25,969 nucleotides of DNA from a virus, in the IMG/VR virus record IMGVR_UViG_3300042987_000521, positions 1 to 25,969 of that record; one strand, 5' to 3'. Within the stretch, counting starts at the first letter, position 1; each line of letters begins with the position of its first letter. This document shows positions 7,641 to 15,292 of the stretch, in pieces. The position numbers and the translations under genes were made by a program. The notes below the pieces were generated by a model. The model was not told the DNA's origin. It did not search any database and saw only the letters and a program-made list of their open reading frames with translations.

Positions 7641-8702
7641 ATGGCATACGTACTAGGCGGTGGCAATAACGAAGCCGACGGTTTCACAACTGCAATCGCA
7701 AATTTTGCTTTACGTGCAATGCACGAAAGCACAGGACTCGTAGAGTTCACACAGGTCGTTGCCCCTAATCAGGGTAACCAATATTTGGTGCCAAACTTTG
7801 CACCAATCACATACCAAGACTATAACCCAGCCGGTTCAGGCAGTGGTGACGGTTTCGGTTCACCTCCATTAGCAGTTGAACAGAATCCATCATTAGGTCA
7901 AGGTTCAATCACAGCAACTCCAGCAGTTGCAGCAACAGCATTCGACGTATTCTATGCTTGGACTACATCATTTGAACTTGCTGCTACACTAGGTGCTGAA
8001 CTTGGTGAATCATATGGTGAAAAGGTTGACATCCGTGTATGTCAGGCTTTCCTATCATTCAAAGCAACACCAGGCAACACTAACTATAGCCCAACACCAG
8101 CAGACGGCTTTGCTCGTCCAACTCAGTTAGGCGCTATGGAATTGATGGCATCAGGTCTATCACCTTCAACAGCAGGTTGGACTGATGGCTTCACTGCAAA
8201 CAGCGTACTAGAAACAGTACGTAACGTAAAGCAGAACTACAAAGTTGCTCGTCTACCAGGAACTCCAATCATCGTATTGGACAGCAATGGTAATGTACAA
8301 GGTGGTACAGTTGCAGGACAAGATGGTTCTTCATTGAATCGTTTGTTAGCAGAACTAACAGGTGGTGCAGTAAGCCAATCAGGTGGTTCAAACCTATCAG
8401 CACTTGGTAACGAATTGTTATCAACTGGTCGCATTGAATCAGTCTATGGTTGCGCAATTCTATTCACTACATTCTTGTCAGCAACTACTCGCGCATTCTT
8501 AGGTCAGCAATCAGCAAGCAATTGCTTAGTTGGTGCATACTTCCACGAAACAGCAATTTTCACTGTTCTTAAGGAAGGTCTACAGATCAAGATGGGTGAG
8601 AAGCCAGGCGGATTACAAATGTGGTTAACTGGTCTTGCTTATATGGGTGCAGGCGTAGCCGATCCAAGACGCGGTGGTGCAATCAATATTTACCAGTCTT
8701 AA
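7641..8702 (+). CDS. Major capsid protein
   Basis: 353 aa in the slot after the scaffold, with the strong ribosome site AAGGAGATATTAAA. Codon choice shifts visibly from its neighbours towards C-ending codons (AAC, TTC, ATC), as expected for the most abundant virion protein. The sequence is rich in Ala, Gly and Thr, with long non-charged stretches and few lysines. I cannot identify an HK97 family motif by eye, so the call rests on order, size, composition and expression signals. No N-terminal delta domain of the protease-cleaved kind is obvious. Confidence 0.85.
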   Translation: MAYVLGGGNNEADGFTTAIANFALRAMHESTGLVEFTQVVAPNQGNQYLVPNFAPITYQDYNPAGSGSGDGFGSPPLAVEQNPSLGQGSITATPAVAATAFDVFYAWTTSFELAATLGAELGESYGEKVDIRVCQAFLSFKATPGNTNYSPTPADGFARPTQLGAMELMASGLSPSTAGWTDGFTANSVLETVRNVKQNYKVARLPGTPIIVLDSNGNVQGGTVAGQDGSSLNRLLAELTGGAVSQSGGSNLSALGNELLSTGRIESVYGCAILFTTFLSATTRAFLGQQSASNCLVGAYFHETAIFTVLKEGLQIKMGEKPGGLQMWLTGLAYMGAGVADPRRGGAINIYQS

Positions 8703-8729
8703 TTTAAATTAGTATAGGAACAAACTAAT

Positions 8730-9257
8730 ATGTCAGTACCATATCAAAGAGTAAGCAACGCAACAGTACAGGATATTATATTTTATGATCCTGCTGCTGA
8801 ACGCCGCGCAGCACAAATGAATGTTAATTGGGATGATTACTTTAAAGTAGGTAGTCAAGAAATCCTTTATCAACTAGAGTTTGGTTGGTGGCAAAAGTAT
8901 TGTGATACTGTTTTAGGTGCAACATATTACACTAACTTACCTAACGGTAGTTTAATTTCATCATTCAACCCAAGTCTGCTCATTAAAAACGATCAGACAT
9001 TGATACGCCTTGATACATTCATGGCTGTCAAAATATTTTACGAGAGCATTGTATCAGATGTTAGCAACGTTAACGATGTTGACAGAGCAAACTATGATCA
9101 TGCTCTACGTAGATACCAGTTTGAATGGGAAAAAGCACTACAGTTGATGAATTTCTATGATCTAAACCAAGATGCTCCTAACGGTCCAACGACTAAGTTA
9201 GAAGAAAATTGGACAGCAGACGTAGATTATTTCAACAATGATCGTAGGTATTTTTAA
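8730..9257 (+). CDS. Probable head-tail connector (adaptor) protein
   Basis: 175 aa following the capsid gene, preceded by AGGAACAAACTAAT. It is largely helical, with aromatic-rich patches (LEFGWWQKYCDTVLGATYY, about 51-69) and a C-terminus WTADVDYFNNDRRYF. In siphophages this slot holds the connector ring proteins that bind below the portal. The stop overlaps the next start (TAATG), so the two proteins are made together. No motif is decisive. Confidence 0.6.
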   Translation: MSVPYQRVSNATVQDIIFYDPAAERRAAQMNVNWDDYFKVGSQEILYQLEFGWWQKYCDTVLGATYYTNLPNGSLISSFNPSLLIKNDQTLIRLDTFMAVKIFYESIVSDVSNVNDVDRANYDHALRRYQFEWEKALQLMNFYDLNQDAPNGPTTKLEENWTADVDYFNNDRRYF

Positions 9258-9673
9258 TGAGTAATGTACCATTAATTGTTAAGCAGAATATTATCGACTA
9301 CATCAAGGTAGTAGCGGATAATCTTATCCCTATTGTCGAGGTTAGCGGTGTATATCCTGCAGCAGATGATATTGTATCTTATGGTGTCTATGTTGATGAT
9401 GTTTCTACAATTAGTAGAGAAGTAAATCAATTAGGTATCACTAGATGTGGTAGCATCTACACAATGACCGATCAGTTTCAAATATTGTTTGTTAGTATTC
9501 AAGATGATCCTAAATGGATTTTCATTGAAGAACGCATACAAAATATGAGTGCTGATAGTGCATTCTTTAATGGTTATTATGAAGTTACATTTACACAAGA
9601 TGTTGTAATTGGTAATCGTAGTGAAAAAAGAACCTATACATTTAATTTGAAAAGATTGAATTTTAATGATTGA
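9257..9673 (+). CDS. Probable tail completion / terminator protein
   Basis: 138 aa immediately before the major tail protein. It alternates beta strands and helices (IKVVADNLIPIVEVSGVYP, then FQILFVSIQDDPKWIFIEERIQNM) and ends in a beta-hairpin-like segment (YYEVTFTQDVVIGNRSEKRTYTFNLKRL). Such alpha/beta proteins of 130-150 aa in this position usually cap the tail tube and join it to the head (gpU/gp17-like). The family assignment is inference from size, order and strand pattern. Confidence 0.6.
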   Translation: MSNVPLIVKQNIIDYIKVVADNLIPIVEVSGVYPAADDIVSYGVYVDDVSTISREVNQLGITRCGSIYTMTDQFQILFVSIQDDPKWIFIEERIQNMSADSAFFNGYYEVTFTQDVVIGNRSEKRTYTFNLKRLNFND

Positions 9674-9697
9674 GCCAAAACGTAAAGGAGAACTACA

Positions 9698-10228
9698 ATG
9701 GCATACATTACAGTAAACGAAACAGGCACTTTCCCTGCGTTGATACTGTCAACTGATATTGCTAACTGTAACGTTGGCGCAACTGGTAATGGTTTCCTCG
9801 CAGGAGCAAACCTATTAAACGTAACTTGCTTACAAGATGTCACTATCACAAATAGCACAGGCATCTTTAGTTGGACAGATTTCTGTTCAGCAAGTATCAA
9901 CAAAGTTACTACACCAAGCGACAACGAAATCAGCACTAACATTGTTATCGATGATGAAAAATTCTTTGGTGACAGTGCCGCTGGTAATACTACAGCAGCC
10001 TACTATGGTGTTTCTGGTCTAAGCCAGAATCGCGTAGAAGTTGCATTTAGAGTACAGTTGAACAACAGCAGTAACGTTGGAAACCTCGCTCCAGCAAATA
10101 CTTTTATCTATCATGGTAAGGGTTATTTGAGCAGCGTAGCACCAACTGTATCACCAGACAGTCCAGTGTGGGTGTCACCACTCACAATCGCTGTCACTGG
10201 CGATATGGGAAGTGGTCCAAAGGTCTAA
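9698..10228 (+). CDS. Probable major tail (tube) protein
   Basis: 176 aa with an excellent ribosome site (AAAGGAGAACTACA) and a strong terminator just after it, both signs of high expression. The protein is beta-rich, short of lysine and high in Asn, Thr, Ser and Gly, and begins MAYITVNETGTFPALILSTD. It stands between the completion protein and the tail chaperone pair, the standard place for the tube subunit. Repeated hydrophobic strands near 100-150 (NRVEVAFRVQL, NTFIYHGKGYLSSV) fit a beta-sandwich tube fold. No specific family can be named by eye. Confidence 0.75.
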   Translation: MAYITVNETGTFPALILSTDIANCNVGATGNGFLAGANLLNVTCLQDVTITNSTGIFSWTDFCSASINKVTTPSDNEISTNIVIDDEKFFGDSAAGNTTAAYYGVSGLSQNRVEVAFRVQLNNSSNVGNLAPANTFIYHGKGYLSSVAPTVSPDSPVWVSPLTIAVTGDMGSGPKV

Positions 10229-10242
10229 TAAACCAAACAAAG

Positions 10243-10269
10243 GAGAGCAGAGAAATCTGCTCTCTTTTT
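10243..10269 (+). terminator. Rho-independent terminator after the major tail protein
   Basis: GAGAGCAGA and TCTGCTCTC form a perfect 9-bp stem closed by a GAAA tetraloop (10252-10255) and are followed by five T residues. The stem can extend by flanking A-U pairs. It lies 14 bases after the major tail protein stop and 13 bases before the next ATG. It probably ends most transcripts from the capsid-tail tube block and lowers expression of the chaperone and tape measure genes downstream. Confidence 0.9.
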
Positions 10270-10282
10270 ATAAGGTGAACAA

Positions 10283-10471
10283 ATGAACAATACATTTTTA
10301 AAAACAAAAGAAGAAAAACTACGCAGCCTAATTGCAGATGAAGCAAAACTTATGCCAATGCTGCAAAATATGGAAGCAACAATTAGACAAATGAAAGCCA
10401 AGCAGGCATTTCGTTTAGCATTATTGAATCAACTTTTAGAAGAAGAATTCGATAAATATAGTGGTAATTAA
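10283..10471 (+). CDS. Small coiled-coil protein
   Basis: 62 aa beginning MNNTFLKTKEEKLRSLIADE, almost entirely helical with a heptad-like spacing of Leu/Met (LRSLIADEAKLMPMLQNMEATIRQMKAKQAFRLALLNQLLEEEF). It starts just after the terminator, with an AAGGTGAACAA ribosome site. The position between tube protein and tail chaperone suggests a tail-assembly accessory protein, but there is no recognisable family. Confidence 0.75.
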   Translation: MNNTFLKTKEEKLRSLIADEAKLMPMLQNMEATIRQMKAKQAFRLALLNQLLEEEFDKYSGN

Positions 10472-10489
10472 ATTATTTAGGAGAAACAA

Positions 10490-10786
10490 ATGAAACTATC
10501 ACAAATCTGTTCTGAACCACAATTAATTGAAATCAAATTAGACGATGAAGATATTGTAAAACAATATGGCGAACCATTAAGTTTTTATACTTGGGATCGT
10601 CAGCCAATGGAAGTATTCATGCGTCTTGCTAATGTAGAAACAAAAAATGCCGGTGAATTAATTAACATTATGAAAACATTAATTCTAGATGATGATGCCA
10701 AACCTATCATCAACGATAAAAATATGTTACCTACAGCAGTGTTAATGAAAGCAGTTACAAAGGTGACCGAACAGTTGGGAAAATAA
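10490..10786 (+). CDS. Tail assembly chaperone, upstream frame (gpG-like)
   Basis: 98 aa, starting MKLSQICSEPQLIEIKLDDE after a good TAGGAGAAACAA site. It lies between the tube protein and the tape measure, where lambda has gene G. The last sense codons are TTG GGA AAA, directly followed by TAA, and contain a canonical slippery heptamer (10777-10783). A fraction of ribosomes should shift by -1 and continue into the next frame, giving a 185-aa fusion. In lambda, G and G-T coat the tape measure protein and recruit tube subunits. Confidence 0.85.
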   Translation: MKLSQICSEPQLIEIKLDDEDIVKQYGEPLSFYTWDRQPMEVFMRLANVETKNAGELINIMKTLILDDDAKPIINDKNMLPTAVLMKAVTKVTEQLGK

Positions 10787-11046
10787 CAAATGACACCGTC
10801 GATGTCAAAAGTGCAAAGATGGTGTCAATTTTACAGTTAGATGGGCTTGGTAAAAGATATGGAATGTTGCCAAGCGAGGTATTAGGTAGAGGTAATACAT
10901 TTGATTTATACATAATGGATTGTGCTTTGTCATTTGAACATTATCACAATAAAAAGGCAATGAACAATGGTAAGGCTCCAATACCCGAATATAAACCAAG
11001 TGAATTAGAAGAAATATTTAAAACAGGAAAATTGCAAAAGAAATGA
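10490..11046 (+). CDS. Tail assembly chaperone frameshift fusion (gpGT-like)
   Basis: Product expected from the -1 shift: residues 1-98 of the upstream frame, 12 linking residues (ITNDTVDVKSAK, 10783-10818) and 75 residues of the downstream frame (10819-11046), 185 aa in all. The -1 frame is open from the slippery site to 11046. The downstream part begins MVSILQLDGLGKRYGMLPSE and has no convincing ribosome site before its ATG, so translation through the shift is the likely route. In lambda-like tails the T part binds tube protein and the G part binds tape measure. The stop overlaps the next start (ATGA). Confidence 0.85.
10777..10827 (+). promoter_or_regulatory. Programmed -1 ribosomal frameshift site
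   Basis: GGGAAAA at 10777-10783 is read in frame as G_GGA_AAA, which fits the X_XXY_YYZ rule; lambda G/T uses GGGAAAG. The zero-frame stop follows at 10784-10786. After a 7-base spacer, TGACACCGT (10791-10799) can pair with ATGGTGTCA (10819-10827) in a stem of 9 bp, one pair being G-U, around a 19-base loop. Slippery site, spacer and stem are all in the classical arrangement. The stem also holds the ATG at 10819, so independent start of the second frame would be hindered. Confidence 0.87.
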
Positions 11047-11345
11047 GTTTTAAACTTACAGTTAATATTAAAAGTAACATTACTCCAACTCTAAAATCTA
11101 TGCAAAAAAAGATAGATAAAATTCCTGCGGATGCATATAAATTTTTTGTAAAAGAAACACCTATAAGAAGTGGTAATGCTAGACGTAATACAACATTAAA
11201 AAATAAAAAAGATATCGTAGCAAATTATCCATATGCACAACGTTTAGATGAAGGATATAGTAAACAAAGTCCAAAAGGTATGACAGAACCTACTATGGAT
11301 TTTATTACTGATGAATTTATTAAAATAATGACAGGAAAGAAGTAA
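11043..11345 (+). CDS. HK97 gp10-like tail/neck protein
   Basis: 100 aa. The segment FFVKETPIRSGNARRNT (34-50) followed by YPYAQRLDEGYSKQSPKGM (62-80) matches the typical pattern of the HK97-gp10 family (PvrSGnlrrs ... YAxxlExGts...). This family acts in head-tail joining or tail completion. It usually lies before the tube gene, whereas here it sits between the chaperone fusion and the tape measure, an unusual order. It starts within the fusion's stop codon (ATGA overlap). Confidence 0.75.
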   Translation: MSFKLTVNIKSNITPTLKSMQKKIDKIPADAYKFFVKETPIRSGNARRNTTLKNKKDIVANYPYAQRLDEGYSKQSPKGMTEPTMDFITDEFIKIMTGKK

Positions 11346-11346
11346 T

Positions 11347-13770
11347 ATGGCAAATGCTACTGCTAATGTACAATTAAATGTTACTGGTAATGCTCAACAG
11401 CAATTACAAAAATTACAAAAATCTGTAAATTCAGTACAAAGTAGTTTTGCTGGATTACGCAATGCATTAGGTGGTATTGCCATAGGAGCATTCGTAACAA
11501 ATACATTTAGATTTGCTGATGCAATGGATGACCTAAGTAAAGCAACTAATATTGGTTTAGAAAGTGTAGTAGGATTTGGTCGCGCTGTACAACAAAATGG
11601 TGGCACATTAGAAGGTGCAGAAAATGCACTTAATAAATTTGTTATTACAATTGGTGAAGCAGCACAAGGCAGTAAAAATGCACAAAGTGCTTTTGCTAAA
11701 GTTGGTGTATCATTAAAAGATTTACGTAATTTAAGCGAAGAAGATTTATTACGTAAAACTATTAAAGGTTTGGGTGAGATTAAAGACGCAAGTGAAAGAG
11801 CAAAAGTATCTAATGAAATCTTTAGCAAATCATTGCGTGGTACAGATTTAACCGCACTAGCAGGTGATTTTGATAAGGCAACTGGAAGTGCTAAAGCATA
11901 TGCAGATAGTATAAGATCAGCAGCGGAAGTTCAGCAAACACTAGAAAATACTGTAGGCACATTCAAGAATGAATTATTGGTTGCATTAAAACCATTAACT
12001 GATTTTATTAACAAATTAGATAAGGATGACATTGCCAAATTTACTAAGGCAATCGCAGAATTAGCAGTATCCATAGGTGGATTGGTAGCAGTACTTAAAG
12101 CAGTACAGATAGTTGGTGCTCTAGCATTAGGCGCCTTTGCAATGATGAGGCAGGGTGCTATTCAAGTTGGAAACACAAGCAAAACAGCAGCAATTCAAGC
12201 CAAAGGATTTAGTAAAGCCTGGACTGAAGCAAGTGGTATTATTGAATCAGCCATGGTATTGTTAGTTGGTTTGGCAGCGAGACTTAAAAATATAGGATTC
12301 CTATTAGGTGGTATAGTAAGATTTATTGCTCCATTATATGCTGTTGCTGAAATCTTATCACGTATTGTTAGTGGTGGCGATAAAGGCGCACTAGATTATT
12401 TTGATACATTAATTAAAAAAATTAAAGATTTTTTAGGCTTAAAAAGTGAAGCAGAAAAATTTGATGCGAGAAAAATGGGTGCGCGTGAGGCAACTCCAGA
12501 AGAATCAGGTGTATTTTTTCCTACAGGCGACAACTCAGCAAATCGTGAGATTATAGATAGTAATGAACAATTAAGTTTATCAATTGCTGATGTAACTAAA
12601 AGTTACGCTGAACAAAATAATCAATTACAAACCAATTTGGCTAACCAATTAAAATACATGCAGGTTAGCATAGATGAAGCAGAAATATTACAAGCGCAAG
12701 ATCAAATTAGAGAACGCAGTAATGAAGCCGTAGCCAAATTAGTTGAAATGAAGGATAAATTACAGGATAAAGAAAAAGAATTAATTCCTATAATTGATGC
12801 TCAGATTGAAAGTATTAGATTGCAAGAACAAGCGCAAATTACAGCAGTAAAAACAAATATTGAAGCAATACAACAATATAAAAATGCACAAGAAGAATTA
12901 AAGGCAAGTATTGAAGATACTGCTCGCGCATTTGCACAAGCAGAAGCAATGCAAGATTTACAAGATCAATTATCATTAGTTGGTCTATATGGTGAAGAAT
13001 TAGAAAAACAAACAGTAATATTACAAGCACAAAAAGCCTTGCGTGAAGAAATGCAACGTTTAAGTGTTGAATTATTAAATCTAGAAGCACAACGCACTCA
13101 ATTAGGTGAGGTTGCATATCAACGTGAGCGCCAACGCATAACACAACAAATGATGGATGTCCAATCATTGGCAGAAGCAAAAATTAGTGCCTATGAACAA
13201 GAAATGGAAAAGAAAAAACAAATTGATGAAAGTTATGCGGAAGGTGCAGCAAGAGCATTAAAAGATATTGCTGATCAATATAAACCCATTAATTTAGCAC
13301 AAGAAGCAGTACAAAAAGGTTGGGGCAGAATTAGTGATGCTGTAGATACATTCGTTGAAACAGGCAAATTTAAGTTTAGCGATTTTGCACGTAGTGTTTT
13401 ACAAGATTTAGCCAAAATGATTGCTAAAGCCTTAATATTTAAGGCTATAAGCGCAGCATTAGGTGCATTTGGATTAAAATTACCTGGACTAGCAGCAGGT
13501 GGACCAGCAGAAGCAGGTCAACCATATATTGTTGGTGAAAAGGGTCCAGAACTATTTGTGCCACAAAATAGTGGTAAAGTTATACCTAACAATCAATTAG
13601 GTAAAGGTACTGGTGCAGTAAGTGCACCAATCACTAACAATTACAATACATACAACATAAACGCACTTGATGCTAAATCAGTAGCAACATTATTTGCTGA
13701 AAATCGCAAAGCAATATTTGGAGCAAACAAAATGGCAGAACGTGAAATGAGTTATGCTGGAGCAAGATAA
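11347..13770 (+). CDS. Tail tape measure protein
   Basis: 807 aa, the longest gene of the central tail block, setting tail length (about 120 nm by the usual 1.5 Å per residue rule, an estimate only). The N-terminus NATANVQLNVTGNAQQQLQK is typical. Two hydrophobic helical segments lie at about 235-267 and 300-341, useful for membrane passage of DNA. A long charged coiled coil covers about 395-650. The C-terminus has the lambda gpH-type sequence AGGPAEAGQPYIVGEKGPEL followed by FVPQNSG (about 716-742). It follows the chaperone pair, as in lambda. The stop overlaps the next start (TAATG). Confidence 0.93.
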   Translation: MANATANVQLNVTGNAQQQLQKLQKSVNSVQSSFAGLRNALGGIAIGAFVTNTFRFADAMDDLSKATNIGLESVVGFGRAVQQNGGTLEGAENALNKFVITIGEAAQGSKNAQSAFAKVGVSLKDLRNLSEEDLLRKTIKGLGEIKDASERAKVSNEIFSKSLRGTDLTALAGDFDKATGSAKAYADSIRSAAEVQQTLENTVGTFKNELLVALKPLTDFINKLDKDDIAKFTKAIAELAVSIGGLVAVLKAVQIVGALALGAFAMMRQGAIQVGNTSKTAAIQAKGFSKAWTEASGIIESAMVLLVGLAARLKNIGFLLGGIVRFIAPLYAVAEILSRIVSGGDKGALDYFDTLIKKIKDFLGLKSEAEKFDARKMGAREATPEESGVFFPTGDNSANREIIDSNEQLSLSIADVTKSYAEQNNQLQTNLANQLKYMQVSIDEAEILQAQDQIRERSNEAVAKLVEMKDKLQDKEKELIPIIDAQIESIRLQEQAQITAVKTNIEAIQQYKNAQEELKASIEDTARAFAQAEAMQDLQDQLSLVGLYGEELEKQTVILQAQKALREEMQRLSVELLNLEAQRTQLGEVAYQRERQRITQQMMDVQSLAEAKISAYEQEMEKKKQIDESYAEGAARALKDIADQYKPINLAQEAVQKGWGRISDAVDTFVETGKFKFSDFARSVLQDLAKMIAKALIFKAISAALGAFGLKLPGLAAGGPAEAGQPYIVGEKGPELFVPQNSGKVIPNNQLGKGTGAVSAPITNNYNTYNINALDAKSVATLFAENRKAIFGANKMAEREMSYAGAR

Positions 13771-14459
13771 TGGCAGCAGGATTACAAACAATTATAAACA
13801 AAGCAAGTGCATTAACTATTGATCGTAGAAAAGTAGTTGGTGTGCAAGTTACACGCAACGAAATACCACGCACTAGCCTTACGCCAACAAAACAACCTTG
13901 GCGTTTTACAATCACTATGCCAAGTAGTTTGCGTTATTATAACAATCGTGATTTGTTAGAAGCATTGGATACAATAGATCGTTACACACCGCAATTGGTT
14001 ACATTTAGTGACAATAGTTGTTTAAGTTGGATATTTAGATATCAAGGTGTAATGAACCAAACACAAATTAATAATCTTACAGTAAGTAGTTTTGTTGGTA
14101 ATCAACTTGTGTTAAGTGGATTACCTGGTATAGCAGCAAATGCTGTATTGTTTAAACCTAATGACTTAATACAAATAGGTGCACATACATATCCATTTAC
14201 AAGTACAACACAAATATTGCGTGGCAGCGCAAGCACAGTTACAATCACAACAAACAGACCTAATATTATTACAGGATCAGTAGTTGGCGATGGTATTACT
14301 GTTGGTAATGATTGTACATTCAATATGTTTTGTCCAAACATGCCTACTTATAAACTAACACCAGGTGGATTTGTTGGTAGTGACACAACTACACTAAACA
14401 ATGCATTAATAGAATTTAATGATGATTTTGAATTATATGAATGGGTAGGTACAGCATAA
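13770..14459 (+). CDS. Minor tail protein (tail-tip, gpM-like position)
   Basis: 229 aa directly after the tape measure. The start, MAAGLQTIINKASALTIDRR, and the region PRTSLTPTKQPWRFTITMPS look like distal tail proteins that ring the end of the tube. The central portion (LVLSGLPGIAANAVLFKPNDLIQIGAHTYPFT) reads like a small beta domain. It is coupled by TAATG overlaps on both sides. Lambda gpM is shorter (about 110 aa), so this protein may carry an added beta domain. The function is by position and general character. Confidence 0.65.
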   Translation: MAAGLQTIINKASALTIDRRKVVGVQVTRNEIPRTSLTPTKQPWRFTITMPSSLRYYNNRDLLEALDTIDRYTPQLVTFSDNSCLSWIFRYQGVMNQTQINNLTVSSFVGNQLVLSGLPGIAANAVLFKPNDLIQIGAHTYPFTSTTQILRGSASTVTITTNRPNIITGSVVGDGITVGNDCTFNMFCPNMPTYKLTPGGFVGSDTTTLNNALIEFNDDFELYEWVGTA

Positions 14460-15292
14460 TGGCACAAAATATACCTGCAGTTGCTAATGGCGCAGTACAA
14501 ATTAATAATGCTGAATTTGTAAAGGTTACAATTTACAACGAGTATCCTTATACAAATGCAAATGCTATTACTGCTAACACAACCTATATTATTAAAACTA
14601 GTGGCAATACGAATTGGACATCAATAGGTGCAAGCAGTAATGCAGTTGGCACATTCTTTACAGCAAATAATGTTGGCACAGGTAATGGCACAGCAGCCAA
14701 TGTCACTGTATTAACTTTTAGTAGCAGTTACAAAGATGAAGTTATAAGTGGCAATAGTTACAGTGCCCTAGGTGGTTTATTAAGTGTTGGCGCACAAACT
14801 CGTAATTTACGTGCCACAAGTGGCGAAACAGTTATAGCATTATCAGGCATAGATGGTAACAACATATACAATGTTCTTGCTACAAACATACGTGGTAGCG
14901 AAGTAGAAGTATATCGTGGTTTTTACAATAACAATATGGTATTAAGCAATGTCTATAATAGATTTAAGGGCGTTGTTACCAGTTATGGTATAAGTGAAGA
15001 ACGCGAAGAAACAGAAGATAACTTTACAGTAAGTGTAAGTGCTAGCAGTTACAAAACTGTATTAGAAAATCGTATTGCTGGTCGCAAAACAAATAAAGAA
15101 AGTTGGCGTTATTTTGATCCAAACGATAGTAGCATGGATCAAGTATATGCTATATCAGGAGTTAACTTTGACTTTGGTGTAACACCTAAAGCAGGTAGCG
15201 TTGTGCCTGGTGGCGGTGGCTTCCCAGGTGGCGGTGGATTTCCTGGTGGTGGATTCCCTGGTGGTGCAGGTGGACAGGTAATGGACAGATGA
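14459..15292 (+). CDS. Minor tail protein, gpL/DUF2163-like, with inserted module
   Basis: 277 aa using the ATG at 14459, which overlaps the previous stop (TAATG); an ATG 18 bases upstream is in frame but lies inside the previous gene. Residues about 88-245 resemble tail-tip proteins of the gpL/DUF2163 kind: EVEVYRGFYNN, GVVTSYGISEEREETEDNFTVSV, then ENRIAGRKTNKESWRYFDPN and DSSMDQVYAISG. The Fe-S type cysteines of lambda gpL are absent. Residues about 36-84 (TYIIKTSGNTNWTSIGASSN to GTGNGTAANV) look like an inserted phage module. The C-terminus is a glycine/proline-rich tail of GGGFP repeats. Confidence 0.72.
   Translation: MAQNIPAVANGAVQINNAEFVKVTIYNEYPYTNANAITANTTYIIKTSGNTNWTSIGASSNAVGTFFTANNVGTGNGTAANVTVLTFSSSYKDEVISGNSYSALGGLLSVGAQTRNLRATSGETVIALSGIDGNNIYNVLATNIRGSEVEVYRGFYNNNMVLSNVYNRFKGVVTSYGISEEREETEDNFTVSVSASSYKTVLENRIAGRKTNKESWRYFDPNDSSMDQVYAISGVNFDFGVTPKAGSVVPGGGGFPGGGGFPGGGFPGGAGGQVMDR

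Noticed and set aside
9634-9942. 102-aa minus-strand frame over the major tail protein start
   Set aside because: It would cover the strong ribosome site and start of the tail protein and shows no domain; treated as a shadow.
10790-10840. ATG at 10790 as the start of the second chaperone frame
   Set aside because: It is in the frame of the upstream gene rather than that of the downstream one and closes after 16 codons.
11394-11828. 144-aa minus-strand frame inside the tape measure gene
   Set aside because: Fully contained in a convincing coding gene and composed of repetitive Leu/Pro/Ala sequence from its antisense; no other gene in the window is on the minus strand.
14441-14458. Earlier ATG start for the L-like tail protein
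   Set aside because: The ATG at 14441 lies within the previous gene without a ribosome site, while the ATG at 14459 makes the TAATG junction seen repeatedly in this genome.
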